DNA of 64,000 nt from Melioribacteraceae bacterium (GCA_024103215.1 JAGFIY010000053.1:1-64000), one strand, 5' to 3'; shown: positions 17,089-26,792, numbered from the stretch's first letter. Numbers and translations are program-made. The notes: generated by a model not told the origin, from the sequence alone.

Positions 17089-17547
17089 ATGAACTATGTA
17101 GCTTTGGATCACCTGGCGGAGAGAATGTCTCTTTTGACCTGTGAAATAGCTAAGATATGCAACAAAAAAGAGAGACAATTCGCAGCATCATTTAATTTAA
17201 CACCTGCCGAATTTAGATGCTTAAAGTTATTTACCGAACAAGATTCACTTCCAATCAAAACTATCAGCACGGAATTGAATTTAACCCCGGGAAGAATAAC
17301 GCATATTTTAACATCTCTTGAAGGCAAAAACCTTATTGAAAGAAGAATAGACCTCAGCGATAAACGAAACGTAATCGTTCATCTTACCGATGCAAGTAAG
17401 CCGTTTATCCAAAAGCTGAACTTGAGTCATATTAAACTCCATCAAGAAATTATAGAAGAATTTGAATTTGAAAAACAGAAAGCAATAATTTCTGCGATGT
17501 CGGAAGTTGTCAGAGCTTTAAAAAGCTGGAACGAAAAAAATATTTAG
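17089..17547 (+). CDS. MarR-family transcriptional regulator
   Basis: A 152-residue winged-helix regulator. The wHTH core covers about residues 40-110: 'LTPAEFRCLKLF', then the recognition helix region 'ELNLTPGRITHILTSLEGK', then the wing 'ERRIDLSDKRNVIVHLTD' with the conserved D-x-R pattern. The flanking helices would form the dimer interface and bind small ligands. A clear ribosome binding site (AGGAAAGGA) precedes the ATG. It lies between galE (divergent) and the large multiheme cytochrome (same direction, about 240 bases downstream), so it may regulate itself and the cytochrome; this is a contextual guess. Confidence 0.9.
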   Translation: MNYVALDHLAERMSLLTCEIAKICNKKERQFAASFNLTPAEFRCLKLFTEQDSLPIKTISTELNLTPGRITHILTSLEGKNLIERRIDLSDKRNVIVHLTDASKPFIQKLNLSHIKLHQEIIEEFEFEKQKAIISAMSEVVRALKSWNEKNI

Positions 17548-17577
17548 TTTACCTTGCTGCAGGATACATGACAATTA

Positions 17578-17766
17578 ATGCAACAAAAGAAAATCTTTAT
17601 AAGATATATTCTACAAAGTTTGATAGTAATTTTGTCTATCTTATCACCTGCAGCCGCAAACTATAATTATGATTATTCTATTTTTATGTGTGATCAATTA
17701 TTTTTCGCAAATAAACAAACTACATTAAAAACAATAAATTGTTCGATGTTCTCTGTATATAAATAA
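17578..17766 (+). CDS. Possible small exported protein (62 aa)
   Basis: An ATG-initiated frame that begins with a convincing export signal (basic start, then 'YILQSLIVILSILSPAAANY') and ends with two cysteines 17 residues apart. It fills most of the gap between the MarR-family gene and the multiheme cytochrome and runs in the same direction. There is no clear ribosome binding site, no recognisable domain, and low-complexity AT-rich coding, so it may be a chance frame. Listed because the signal-peptide shape and its position are both suggestive. Confidence 0.25.
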   Translation: MQQKKIFIRYILQSLIVILSILSPAAANYNYDYSIFMCDQLFFANKQTTLKTINCSMFSVYK

Positions 17767-17785
17767 ACTTCCATAAAGGTATAGA

Positions 17786-20173
17786 ATGATAAAGAACAAA
17801 ACCCTCAGTTTAATTTTATTTACGGTACTTCTCTTCTTTCTTACTGCATCGATGACATTAGCTCAAGATGATTTTGACTGCATGGATTGTCATGATGCAC
17901 TTCCTGAAAAATCGATTCATTTCGAATTAGATTGTGCCGACTGCCACAGCGATGTTGTTGATGAGGAACATATGGATACCGGCGTCAAAAAAGTTGAGTG
18001 TGCAGATTGTCACGATGAAATATCAGAACTTGTAAAAAGAGATATACATCATAGATTGACACATGTGGAACTAGATCCCCCGGATTGCAAAACATGTCAC
18101 GGAACTCATGATGTTTTTCCCATAGCTTCGTACTCTAATATTACAAAAGCATTTTGCGGTGATTGCCACGATAGTATGGTGCTTGCAAATCCCTATCACA
18201 CAGAGGCAGTTGGTTCGGAAACTTGTGCGGATTGCCACGACACTGATGAAACAGTTTCAAACTTAGCTAAATCTGTTCACGGCTTTTTAAATTGTTCTGA
18301 TTGTCATAATTATATCTCAAATAATTTGGAAGACCATCCTGATAATTTCACCTTTTCGCAAACCGCTGATTGTTACATTTGCCACTCGGATATTGCCGCC
18401 GAACATAGAGAAAGCATACACGGAATTTCAATTTTCGAAGGAGTTGAAGAAGCAGCGAATTGCTGGAATTGTCATGGTTCGCATTCAATCGTAAAAGTTC
18501 ATGATCCCGAAAGCCCGGTTTCGCCGGAAAATTTACCTGAAACATGTGCAACTTGTCATGAAGATCCAATAATAACTGAAAAATTCGATTTTGATTTGGA
18601 ATCCCCGGCTTCAAATTATGCAAAGTCTGTTCACGCTGAGGTTGTAGGTGAAGGTGGCCCAAGCTGTGCAAGCTGCCACGGAGTGCACAATATCAAAAAC
18701 CTAGTTCAGGAAGGATCGACAATTGCTCCATTAAACATTCCGAACACTTGCGGTCAGTGTCATGAAGAAATTGTTGAGGAATATAAAAAATCAATACACT
18801 GGATAAAGGCACAGAAAGGTGTTCGTTCGGCTCCTTTGTGTAATGATTGCCATTCGGAACACTCAATCAATGCAATTTCGACAGCAAAAAACAAACGTCA
18901 TGAAGTCAAACTTCTGCAGGAAGAAACTTGTTATCAGTGTCATCAAAATCCGATGATTGCTCGCCGTTCAGGCAGCGAAGGTTTAGAAGCACTTCAGTAC
19001 AGGGATAGTTATCACGGGATGGCTGTCGAAAGAGGAGACGAAGATGCGGCAATGTGCGTTGACTGTCACGGAGTTCATAATATTCTTCCGAAGAAATATC
19101 CAGAATCGATGGTAAGCGAACAGAATGTAACTCAAACATGTCAATCTTGCCATCCGGGGGCAACCGATGTTTTTTCAAAAAGTTATTCCCACCGCACACA
19201 AGCCGAAGAAGCGCTTTATGTCGAAAATATGGTAACACAAATATATTTCTGGCTTATTATTGTTGTTATCGGTGGAATGATAATTCACAACATCATTGTT
19301 TATGTGTTTGAAATAAGGAGAATGAAAAAGAAACACGATGATGCTATTACAATTCCTCGCTTCACCAAAAGCGAGGTTATTCAGCATCTGCTTTTACTGA
19401 CATCCTTTATAATTCTCGCTATCACCGGTTTTGCTCTAAAGTATCCGACAAGCTGGTGGTCTGACGGACTTTATCAACTAGGTATGACTGAAACGGTTCG
19501 TCAATGGACGCACAGAATTTCAGCCATAATTATGACTATAACAAGTATTTATCATGTGTTTTATCTTCTTGGAACAAAGCGCGGAAGAGAAATACTTTTT
19601 GAAATGATTCCAAAACTTAGGGACATAACAACTGCAGCGCAGAATGTAATGTATCACTTAGGCTTAAGAAAAGAAAAACCTTTGTTCGATAAATATAACT
19701 ACATTGAAAAAGCTGAATACTGGGCTTTAATTTGGGGAACAATTGTTATGACAATTACCGGTCTAGTTCTTTGGTTCCCTACAGTAGTCGGTGACTGGGC
19801 TCCAATATGGTTTATAAAAGTAGCCGAAATCGTTCACTTCTATGAAGCAATTCTCGCAAGCTTAGCTATATTAATTTGGCATTGGTTCTTTGTGATTTTC
19901 CATCCTAACGAATATCCGATGAGTTTTACATGGATAGATGGAAAAATGGATCTTCATCACTATAGACATCATCATGAAAACCATTTTAGAAAAGTGCTTC
20001 TTGAAAGAATGCAGTTTAAGTCCGGTGAAAAATCTTGGGAAGATTTAAGTCATTCAACCCAATTATTCTACAATACTTTCAAAGAAAACGGATTCGACTT
20101 TGATGAAATTCTTCAAGATGAACTGAATAATGATGAGGAGTTAAAATCCTGGCTTAAATCTAAAATGGTTTAG
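17786..20173 (+). CDS. 16-heme cytochrome c fused to a membrane cytochrome b domain
   Basis: A 795-residue electron-transfer protein. A signal peptide (ends 'TASMTLAQ') leads into a periplasmic region (about 30-480) with sixteen CXXCH c-type heme motifs, for example CMDCH, CYICH and CQSCH. Five membrane helices follow, from about residue 483. The last four resemble the FdnI/HydC cytochrome b561 fold, with histidines placed for b hemes ('VIQHLLLL', 'WTHRISA', 'SIYHVFYLL', 'EIVHFYEA', 'IWHWFF'). The layout resembles CbcL of Geobacter, which passes quinol electrons to a periplasmic or extracellular route, but with more c hemes. The C-terminal region is His-rich ('HHYRHHHENHF'). It is a single gene with a terminator; the direction of electron flow is inferred. 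Confidence 0.9.
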   Translation: MIKNKTLSLILFTVLLFFLTASMTLAQDDFDCMDCHDALPEKSIHFELDCADCHSDVVDEEHMDTGVKKVECADCHDEISELVKRDIHHRLTHVELDPPDCKTCHGTHDVFPIASYSNITKAFCGDCHDSMVLANPYHTEAVGSETCADCHDTDETVSNLAKSVHGFLNCSDCHNYISNNLEDHPDNFTFSQTADCYICHSDIAAEHRESIHGISIFEGVEEAANCWNCHGSHSIVKVHDPESPVSPENLPETCATCHEDPIITEKFDFDLESPASNYAKSVHAEVVGEGGPSCASCHGVHNIKNLVQEGSTIAPLNIPNTCGQCHEEIVEEYKKSIHWIKAQKGVRSAPLCNDCHSEHSINAISTAKNKRHEVKLLQEETCYQCHQNPMIARRSGSEGLEALQYRDSYHGMAVERGDEDAAMCVDCHGVHNILPKKYPESMVSEQNVTQTCQSCHPGATDVFSKSYSHRTQAEEALYVENMVTQIYFWLIIVVIGGMIIHNIIVYVFEIRRMKKKHDDAITIPRFTKSEVIQHLLLLTSFIILAITGFALKYPTSWWSDGLYQLGMTETVRQWTHRISAIIMTITSIYHVFYLLGTKRGREILFEMIPKLRDITTAAQNVMYHLGLRKEKPLFDKYNYIEKAEYWALIWGTIVMTITGLVLWFPTVVGDWAPIWFIKVAEIVHFYEAILASLAILIWHWFFVIFHPNEYPMSFTWIDGKMDLHHYRHHHENHFRKVLLERMQFKSGEKSWEDLSHSTQLFYNTFKENGFDFDEILQDELNNDEELKSWLKSKMV

Positions 20174-20197
20174 ATAGAAAATAAATTGTAACAAACG

Positions 20198-20240
20198 AAC
20201 CCGGTTTTAGATTTACTAAAATCGGGTTTATTATTTTATA
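20198..20240 (+). terminator. Intrinsic terminator after the multiheme cytochrome gene
   Basis: A 13-bp stem (AACCCGGTTTTAG at 20198-20210 with CTAAAATCGGGTT at 20216-20228, one G-T wobble) and a five-base loop, followed by TTATTATTTTAT. It lies 25 bases after the stop codon. Confidence 0.85.
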
Positions 20241-20267
20241 CCAACTATTTATCAACAAATCGAAAAG

Positions 20268-22445
20268 TTATAAGTAATATAAGTACTTAATTTTAAATAC
20301 GGCGGCTCGACTTGTTACATGCATTCTGTTTGACAGAACATTTCCCATTGAATCAAATTCGGGAGATCTATCGTGATATTCATTAACAGCAAAATAAATC
20401 CAGCTTTTTGGTAAAAAATTATATGCAAAAAAGAATCCGAAAATAATTCTCTCCATTCTATTGGTTGATCTGACAAAAACATTATCAATATACATTTTAA
20501 TATTCAAATCATTCACAGGAGTAAATGAGAAGAAAGGTCTCGCATTGAAAACAATGTCTTCAATATTTCCATCCGGATTTCCTTCAATGTAGGTGTCAAA
20601 CGATGTGCCCAGCGACAGAGTATTAAGAGCGTTCCAACTGAAAGAAGATCCCACCCAAGAATAAAATGCCAGATAATTTCTTGAAAAATTATAAGTATGC
20701 TGGTAACCACCGTATAAATTTGCGTTCCATTTTGCACTTGTATTGTACCACGAACTTAAAGTAACCGAAAACGAATTGTACTCAACACCATTATCCCTTG
20801 ATTTTCCCAGATCGGAATTTATTTCAAATCCCCATCCATCACGGAAATTAAAGTTTATGCCTATAAGTCCTCCGTAATCGGTAAAAAGATCATTATGTTC
20901 GTAATAAGCATAACCTCCGCCGTAGAGCATCATTTGCCTTACATAACCGTCTTCATAATACCAGCGTGGACCTGTTATTCCGGTTGCATAAGCTGTACCT
21001 TTCCATGGAACAAAACCAAGCTGATCGATATCAAACTTGTTTCCTATAAATCGTCCTCGAAACAAGTTAGCCCAGTTTTCACCAAAATTTACAAAACCAA
21101 TTGACGATGCAAAATCCCCATCGTTGTTCTTAAACGAACGAGCAAATTGATAGGAAAGCTGCCAGTTATCAGTTCTTAAAGCTCCGTCAATATCAAGTAC
21201 GCCGTATGTATTTCCTTCTTCGTACTTTCCAACGTAAAGCATCCCGATTGATGAGTTCTCAAATATTTGTTTCTTGACTCGTGCGGATGCAAAGTAGGCT
21301 TCCTTCTCCGTTTTAGTTTCGCCGTTAGAATGATATTCGGTTTCCCCGGTCATCGCCATAAAGCCACCGTATTCCCATTCACCGAATCTGCCGAAAGCTC
21401 GTGTTCCTAGCAATAATGGTACTTCTTTTCCGTCCGGTAATTTTTTACCAATTCTTCTTGAGTAGAACAATTCAAGCGGAGAATAAAATCCGGTATTTCT
21501 TTCTTTCCCCGAAGGATTAAATACTTCCTGACCTTCGATAAAGAATGGTCTTCTTTCTGAAAAATATGATTCATATCTAGAAATATTAAAATCAAACGGA
21601 TCAGCTTCTATCTGTGCAAAATCCGGATTGCCTGTCAATTGAAATGTAAGAGCCTGGGATGGGTTGTAAAAAATATCGATCCCCGCTTGAGGTTCAAACT
21701 TATATTTATCATTATCCAGCAGTTCGGCTTTGATAAGGCCAACAGGGTAAAATTCCAAATTAAGTCCACTTATTGTCGGCTGAAAATTATCGAAGATCAA
21801 TCGACCGAACTTTGATATTCTCTGTCCTTGATTTTCCTCGTACTCACACCAATAAATATCCTCATTATTATTCGGTATCCATCGGTCAAAATCCAACCCC
21901 CATTCTGTGAGATTTTTATCATATTGAATTGATTTATAAGGAATTTCCATTTCAATTACGTAACCCCAAGGATATTTTTTGGAATCGGCGAACCAAATTC
22001 CGTCCCAGTTATAATCCCGGTTACGCGCATCGTCTAAAAGTCTTGCATCCACTCTCGTACCGGAAGCGGCAACACCGAACTTGTATGCAGATCTTTTATC
22101 ACCGAATGTGTCAAGCATTAAAGAAACAATATCCCCTCCGGAATCATCGAGTGTACCGGTTTGATATTCTGCCGAGCCCGAATTATCATAGCATATCATC
22201 AAACAGTACAATGAAGTTTCATTCGAGAGCAGCTTCGCAACGGTTTGCTCTGTCGGTGAATTTCCATGAAATGGTTGAAACTGAACAAAATCACTTATTG
22301 AATCGGCAACTGACCATGTTTCATCAATAATCCCGTCAATTTCAATTTCCCCGGATATCTTTTTGAGTTTTAATGTTTTAGATTCTTGACTAAATATAAG
22401 AGTAAAACACATAAGTAACAGAAATAAAACTTTAAAAATCCGCAT
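20268..22445 (-). CDS. Outer-membrane DUF5916 protein with CBM9-like N-terminal domain
   Basis: A 725-residue exported protein with a signal peptide (ends 'LIFSQ'). Residues about 25-220 form a carbohydrate-binding-module-9-like beta sandwich ('KISGEIEIDGIIDETWSVAD', 'SLYCLMICYDN', 'WGYVIEMEIPYKSI'). The remainder is the DUF5916 region, recognisable by 'YFSERRPFFIEGQEVF' and 'FYSRRIGKKLPDGKEVPLL'. It reads as repeated amphipathic strands typical of a large outer-membrane barrel ending in 'KIKYLYYL'. Members are common in Bacteroidota and lack an established biochemical role; some are annotated as hydrolases without support. It is divergent from the T9SS subtilisin gene. Confidence 0.85.
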   Translation of the reverse strand: MRIFKVLFLLLMCFTLIFSQESKTLKLKKISGEIEIDGIIDETWSVADSISDFVQFQPFHGNSPTEQTVAKLLSNETSLYCLMICYDNSGSAEYQTGTLDDSGGDIVSLMLDTFGDKRSAYKFGVAASGTRVDARLLDDARNRDYNWDGIWFADSKKYPWGYVIEMEIPYKSIQYDKNLTEWGLDFDRWIPNNNEDIYWCEYEENQGQRISKFGRLIFDNFQPTISGLNLEFYPVGLIKAELLDNDKYKFEPQAGIDIFYNPSQALTFQLTGNPDFAQIEADPFDFNISRYESYFSERRPFFIEGQEVFNPSGKERNTGFYSPLELFYSRRIGKKLPDGKEVPLLLGTRAFGRFGEWEYGGFMAMTGETEYHSNGETKTEKEAYFASARVKKQIFENSSIGMLYVGKYEEGNTYGVLDIDGALRTDNWQLSYQFARSFKNNDGDFASSIGFVNFGENWANLFRGRFIGNKFDIDQLGFVPWKGTAYATGITGPRWYYEDGYVRQMMLYGGGYAYYEHNDLFTDYGGLIGINFNFRDGWGFEINSDLGKSRDNGVEYNSFSVTLSSWYNTSAKWNANLYGGYQHTYNFSRNYLAFYSWVGSSFSWNALNTLSLGTSFDTYIEGNPDGNIEDIVFNARPFFSFTPVNDLNIKMYIDNVFVRSTNRMERIIFGFFFAYNFLPKSWIYFAVNEYHDRSPEFDSMGNVLSNRMHVTSRAAVFKIKYLYYL

Positions 22446-22599
22446 GCTCTTCCCAAATTGATTTATGAGTTACGTTGATTAGACGAAAGGAGACAAAAAA
22501 ATGTTACTCTTTCTTGAAGAAAATATTGGTAAGTAATCCATTTTATTCTAATAATTGTTAGATTGACATAATTCAAAAACAAAATCAAACCAAAATCCC

Positions 22600-25500
22600 A
22601 TGAAAAAAATATTATTACTCCTTTCAGTTTTTGCAATTACTTTATCCGCTCAAACGACAAAGAAGTTAACCAAAAATATAACTGAGGAATTTTCGTCGAA
22701 TACTAATGGTATTCTTGCTTGGATTTATTTCACAGACAAAGGGAATGATTCAGATTATTACTTGTCTAATCCAGGTTTATTTTTAAGTGAAAGGGCAATA
22801 AAAAGAAGATTGAAATCAAACGAAAAGTCAAATCCGATTGATCTCACCGATATTCCTTTAAGCATCAATTACTTAGCTGTACTTGAACAAAAAGGAATCA
22901 AAATAAAGCAGAAATCGAAATGGTTTAACGCAGTAAGTTCATATTTAACTCAAGAGCAGGCACTTGAGCTAGCACAATTGCCATTCATAAAAAAAATTGA
23001 TCTGGTAAAAAAATTCAAAACAAAACCGTTGCCTGAAGAAGATGGAAAGGTAGTACTTCCTCCAATAAAAAAAGAGATTACATCTTTGGATTACGGAGCT
23101 TCATTTACGCAGTTAGACCAGATGAATGTTCCACCTCTGCACGATGAAGGTTTGAGCGGTGCAGGTGTTTTGGTTTGCTTGATGGATGCCGGATTTAACC
23201 TACTTGCGCATGAGACTTTTAATCAAATGACAATTATTGACACTTGGGATTTTGTAAACGACGATCCAGATGTCGGAGACGGCTCCGATATGGGCACGGG
23301 TTCTCACGGAACTCAAACTTTATCGACTATCGGCGGATATTCGCCGGGTAATTTAATTGGTCCGGCTTACGGAGCGGATTATCTTCTCGCAAAAACCGAA
23401 AACACCGACAGCGAAACCCCTGTTGAAGAAGATAATTGGATTGCAGCTTTAGAATGGGCTGATGCCTATGGAGTTGATGTTACTTCCACTTCGCTTGGTT
23501 ACATAACTTTTGATTCACCCTTTCCGGATTACACTTGGGAAGATATGGACGGCAACACAGCAACTATAACAATTGCCGCCGATCTCGCGGTAAAAAAAGG
23601 AATTGTGGTCGTTAACTCTGCTGGAAACGAAGGTTATAATTCAACTCATAATACACTCGGTGCACCGGCTGACGGGGACAGTGTTTTAGCAATTGGTGCC
23701 GTTACTTCAAGCGGATCGCGTTCAAGTTTCAGCAGCGTGGGAAACACAGTCGATGGAAGAATAAAACCCGACTTGATGGCTATGGGTTCAAGTGTCACAG
23801 TAGCTTCTACATTCAGTACTACCGGTTATACTACAGCAAGCGGAACATCATTCAGTTGTCCTTTGGCTGCAGGTGTAGTAGCTCTGTTATTGGAATATAA
23901 TCCCGACTTAACTCCGATACAAATAAACGATTTGCTGAGATCAACTGCATCAAATGCTGCTTCACCTAACCGCGAATTTGGCTGGGGAATTATCAACGCA
24001 CTCGAAGCGAAAAATAATGCGATAACTCCGGACTCAACACCGCCGGATAAAATTACTGATCTAACGGTTTCAAACATAACCTCAAATTCTATTTCAATTC
24101 AATGGACGGTTCCAAATGATACCACAGTTGGCGGAGTAAGGCATTTCGATATTCGGTATTCAAATTCTCCTATTACTTCGGAAGTAACATTTGATAATGC
24201 AATTCAAATTCCATATAATGACGAGCCGGGACAAGCTGGTTCAGTAGAATCTGTTACTTTGGATGGACAGCCTTTCAGCACGCAATATTATTTTGCGATT
24301 AAATCTGCAGATTATTTTATGAACTGGTCTCAGATGTCAAACGTCGCTCAAGGACAAACATACCAAGCGCCCGATATCTCGGTTACTCCAAGTTCTGTTT
24401 CAGCTACACTTCCACCCAACGAGACACAAGTTGAACAAATTCAAATATCTAACACAACAGGTTCCCCTTCTACTTTGGATTATCAAGTTGTAATGAAAAA
24501 CAACACTTTTCCCGAAGGATCGATTGCTATTGTTCCAATTCCGGTCAAAGCAAAATCGCACTTTGAAAAATCTTTTATGAAAGATAAAAATATTGATGAC
24601 ATCGAAATGGGAGGACAAAGTATCCAAGCTTCGGGAGGTCCTGATAATTATGGTTATGAATGGATTGACAGCGATTCGCCGGAAGGGCCGGATTATATTT
24701 GGAACGATATCGCTTCCACCGGAACCGAAATTACAAACTGGATTCAATCAACAGCAGCTTATAGTGCCGATGATGAAGGATATGCCGGACCGATAAACAT
24801 AAATTTCAATTTTAAGTATTACGGTCAAACAAAAACAAAAGTTTACGTATCTACAAATGGCTTTCTAAGCTTTTCTCCGATAACAGAAGCAGCTTTTTCA
24901 AACAGAGAGTTGCCTGATCCGATTACCCCGAACGATATTATTGCAGGGTTCTGGGATGACTTAATAAACACTCCGGGCGGAAAAGTTTATTACAGAACAG
25001 AACAGAGCAAACTCATAATCCAATATACAAATTGGGAGCCTTACAGTGGAACAGGAACTTTTACATTTCAGTATGTAATTTCCGCAAACGGTTCGATAAC
25101 CGTTTATTACAAAACCATGAACGGTACTCTCAACAGTTGTAGTGTCGGAATAGAAAACGGAAATGGAACCGACGGTCTTCAGGTTGCCTACAATTCAATC
25201 TATCTCAAAAATAATTTCGCTTTAAAATTTCACACTGATCCTGAGTGGCTTGAATTAAACAATACTTCGGGAAGAATATATAACAGCAATTCCGTCCTGC
25301 TGCAATTAACAATGTTTTCCGCAGATTATCCGGAAGGCGTTTACAGTATGGATGTTGAAATTTCTTCAAATGATCCTGATGAAAATCCGGTGATGGTTCC
25401 GGTTCAAATGATAATCGACGGGAGTGTTCCTGTTGAACTTTCGAATTTTAGTGCTGATATAAACGAAAACAATGTTTTGATAAAATGGAAAACTATAACA

Positions 25501-25986
25501 GAAACTAACAACCAAGGTTTTTCAATCGAACGAAAAACAAACTCGTTGGATTGGAACGAGATAATTTTCATAGATGGAAAGGGCAATTCAAGTGAGCATG
25601 TTGAATATAATTACATTGACAAAAATCTGGAAATTGGAAAATATTCTTATAGATTGAAACAGCTCGATCTTGATGGCTCGTTTACTTATTCAAACGTAAT
25701 TGAAGCAGAAATTACAGCGCCAGATAAATTTGAACTATATCAAAATTATCCTAATCCGTTCAACCCAGTTACACAAATTAAATTTACGATTCCCGAAGAA
25801 GCAGATGTAAAAATAAATCTGTATGATATTACCGGCAGATTGGTGAAAAATATTGTAAATCAAAAATTAGTTCCGGGCATTCATTATTTGGAAATTGACG
25901 GTACAAATCTTGCAAGTGGAGTTTATATTGTGAGGATGCAAACAGAACAATCTGTAAAACAGATAAAAATCAATCTTATCAAATAA
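22600..25986 (+). CDS. T9SS-secreted subtilisin-like serine protease (S8)
   Basis: A 1128-residue secreted protease. After a signal peptide (ends 'ITLSAQ') and a propeptide-like region (to about 165) comes an S8 domain with the catalytic triad Asp196 ('CLMDAGF'), His236 ('GSHGTQT') and Ser417 ('SGTSFSCPLAAG'), plus the oxyanion Asn in 'VVNSAGNEG'. A fibronectin type III domain follows (about 485-590), then a beta domain containing 'YVSTNGFLSF' and 'IIAGFWDDL' (NIDO-like), then a sandwich domain beginning 'PVELSNFSADI'. A T9SS type A sorting tail closes the protein ('YQNYPNPFNPVTQIKFTIP', 'LASGVYIVRM'). It is probably anchored at or released from the cell surface. The downstream hydrolase gene is 12 bases away. 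Confidence 0.95.
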   Translation: MKKILLLLSVFAITLSAQTTKKLTKNITEEFSSNTNGILAWIYFTDKGNDSDYYLSNPGLFLSERAIKRRLKSNEKSNPIDLTDIPLSINYLAVLEQKGIKIKQKSKWFNAVSSYLTQEQALELAQLPFIKKIDLVKKFKTKPLPEEDGKVVLPPIKKEITSLDYGASFTQLDQMNVPPLHDEGLSGAGVLVCLMDAGFNLLAHETFNQMTIIDTWDFVNDDPDVGDGSDMGTGSHGTQTLSTIGGYSPGNLIGPAYGADYLLAKTENTDSETPVEEDNWIAALEWADAYGVDVTSTSLGYITFDSPFPDYTWEDMDGNTATITIAADLAVKKGIVVVNSAGNEGYNSTHNTLGAPADGDSVLAIGAVTSSGSRSSFSSVGNTVDGRIKPDLMAMGSSVTVASTFSTTGYTTASGTSFSCPLAAGVVALLLEYNPDLTPIQINDLLRSTASNAASPNREFGWGIINALEAKNNAITPDSTPPDKITDLTVSNITSNSISIQWTVPNDTTVGGVRHFDIRYSNSPITSEVTFDNAIQIPYNDEPGQAGSVESVTLDGQPFSTQYYFAIKSADYFMNWSQMSNVAQGQTYQAPDISVTPSSVSATLPPNETQVEQIQISNTTGSPSTLDYQVVMKNNTFPEGSIAIVPIPVKAKSHFEKSFMKDKNIDDIEMGGQSIQASGGPDNYGYEWIDSDSPEGPDYIWNDIASTGTEITNWIQSTAAYSADDEGYAGPININFNFKYYGQTKTKVYVSTNGFLSFSPITEAAFSNRELPDPITPNDIIAGFWDDLINTPGGKVYYRTEQSKLIIQYTNWEPYSGTGTFTFQYVISANGSITVYYKTMNGTLNSCSVGIENGNGTDGLQVAYNSIYLKNNFALKFHTDPEWLELNNTSGRIYNSNSVLLQLTMFSADYPEGVYSMDVEISSNDPDENPVMVPVQMIIDGSVPVELSNFSADINENNVLIKWKTITETNNQGFSIERKTNSLDWNEIIFIDGKGNSSEHVEYNYIDKNLEIGKYSYRLKQLDLDGSFTYSNVIEAEITAPDKFELYQNYPNPFNPVTQIKFTIPEEADVKINLYDITGRLVKNIVNQKLVPGIHYLEIDGTNLASGVYIVRMQTEQSVKQIKINLIK

Positions 25987-25998
25987 ACACGGTATAAA

Positions 25999-26790
25999 AT
26001 GAATACAAATATTAACAGTCTTTCAGTCAATTTATTCGGCAGCAAAAAAAATCCACCGCTGATTTTTATTCATGGCTTCCCATTCGATCACACATTGTGG
26101 GAGAAACAGATCAAGCATTTTGAAAAAAAATATTTCTGCATTGCATATGACGTAAGAGGCTTGGGAAAAAGTTATGTGGGAGACGGTCAATACACAATGG
26201 AAGCATATGTAAACGATCTTTATTCCATTATTGCTGAATTGAAATTGAATAAACCGGTTTTGATCGGTCACTCGATGGGCGGTTATATAGCGCTGCGTGC
26301 ACTTGAACAAAAGAGAATTGAATTTGCCGGTGCAGTTTTATGTAATACCAAAGCAGAAGCCGACAGCGATGCCGCAAAATTAAATCGTGCTGAAAAAATT
26401 AATTTAATAAACACTAAAGGTATCGAAGCGTTTATTGATGATTTTGTCCCACCTTGTTTTGCTCCGGAAACCGAGAAGGAACAACCAAAAGTTTACAAAG
26501 CGATTTATTCGAAAGCTTTAACAAATAATCCGGTCGGAGTAAAAGGCGCACTTATTGCAATGCTGAGCAGAACTTCCACTGAAGAATTTTTAACGAAAAC
26601 CCAGCTTCCTTTCCTGCTTATCGCCGGCGCATTCGATAAACTTATGCATCCTGATGTGTTGAGAAAAATGTCAGAAAAAATTAAAAATAGCACTTTCTCG
26701 ATTGCCCCACGCGCCGGACATATGGCACCGGTTGAGAACCCGGATTTTGTAAACGAAATGATGGAAGGATTTTTAAGCGGTTTAAAATAA
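25999..26790 (+). CDS. Alpha/beta-fold hydrolase
   Basis: A 263-residue cytoplasmic alpha/beta hydrolase of the 3-oxoadipate enol-lactonase / epoxide-hydrolase-like group. The oxyanion region is 'IFIHGFPFDHTLWE', the nucleophile elbow is 'LIGHSMGGYIALR' (Ser92), the acid is Asp213 in 'AGAFDKLMHP', and the base is His241 in 'RAGHMAPVENP'. The triad is complete. Substrate specificity cannot be read from motifs. It follows the secreted subtilisin at 12 bases and may be co-transcribed, but has no signal peptide and probably an unrelated role. Its end is two bases from the convergent Nudix gene. Confidence 0.88.
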   Translation: MNTNINSLSVNLFGSKKNPPLIFIHGFPFDHTLWEKQIKHFEKKYFCIAYDVRGLGKSYVGDGQYTMEAYVNDLYSIIAELKLNKPVLIGHSMGGYIALRALEQKRIEFAGAVLCNTKAEADSDAAKLNRAEKINLINTKGIEAFIDDFVPPCFAPETEKEQPKVYKAIYSKALTNNPVGVKGALIAMLSRTSTEEFLTKTQLPFLLIAGAFDKLMHPDVLRKMSEKIKNSTFSIAPRAGHMAPVENPDFVNEMMEGFLSGLK

Positions 26791-26792
26791 TT

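Noticed and set aside
17556-17654. Inverted GCTGCAGG / CCTGCAGC pair between MarR and the cytochrome
   Set aside because: Each half is built on a self-palindromic CTGCAG and they are more than 80 bases apart; no stable stem is implied.
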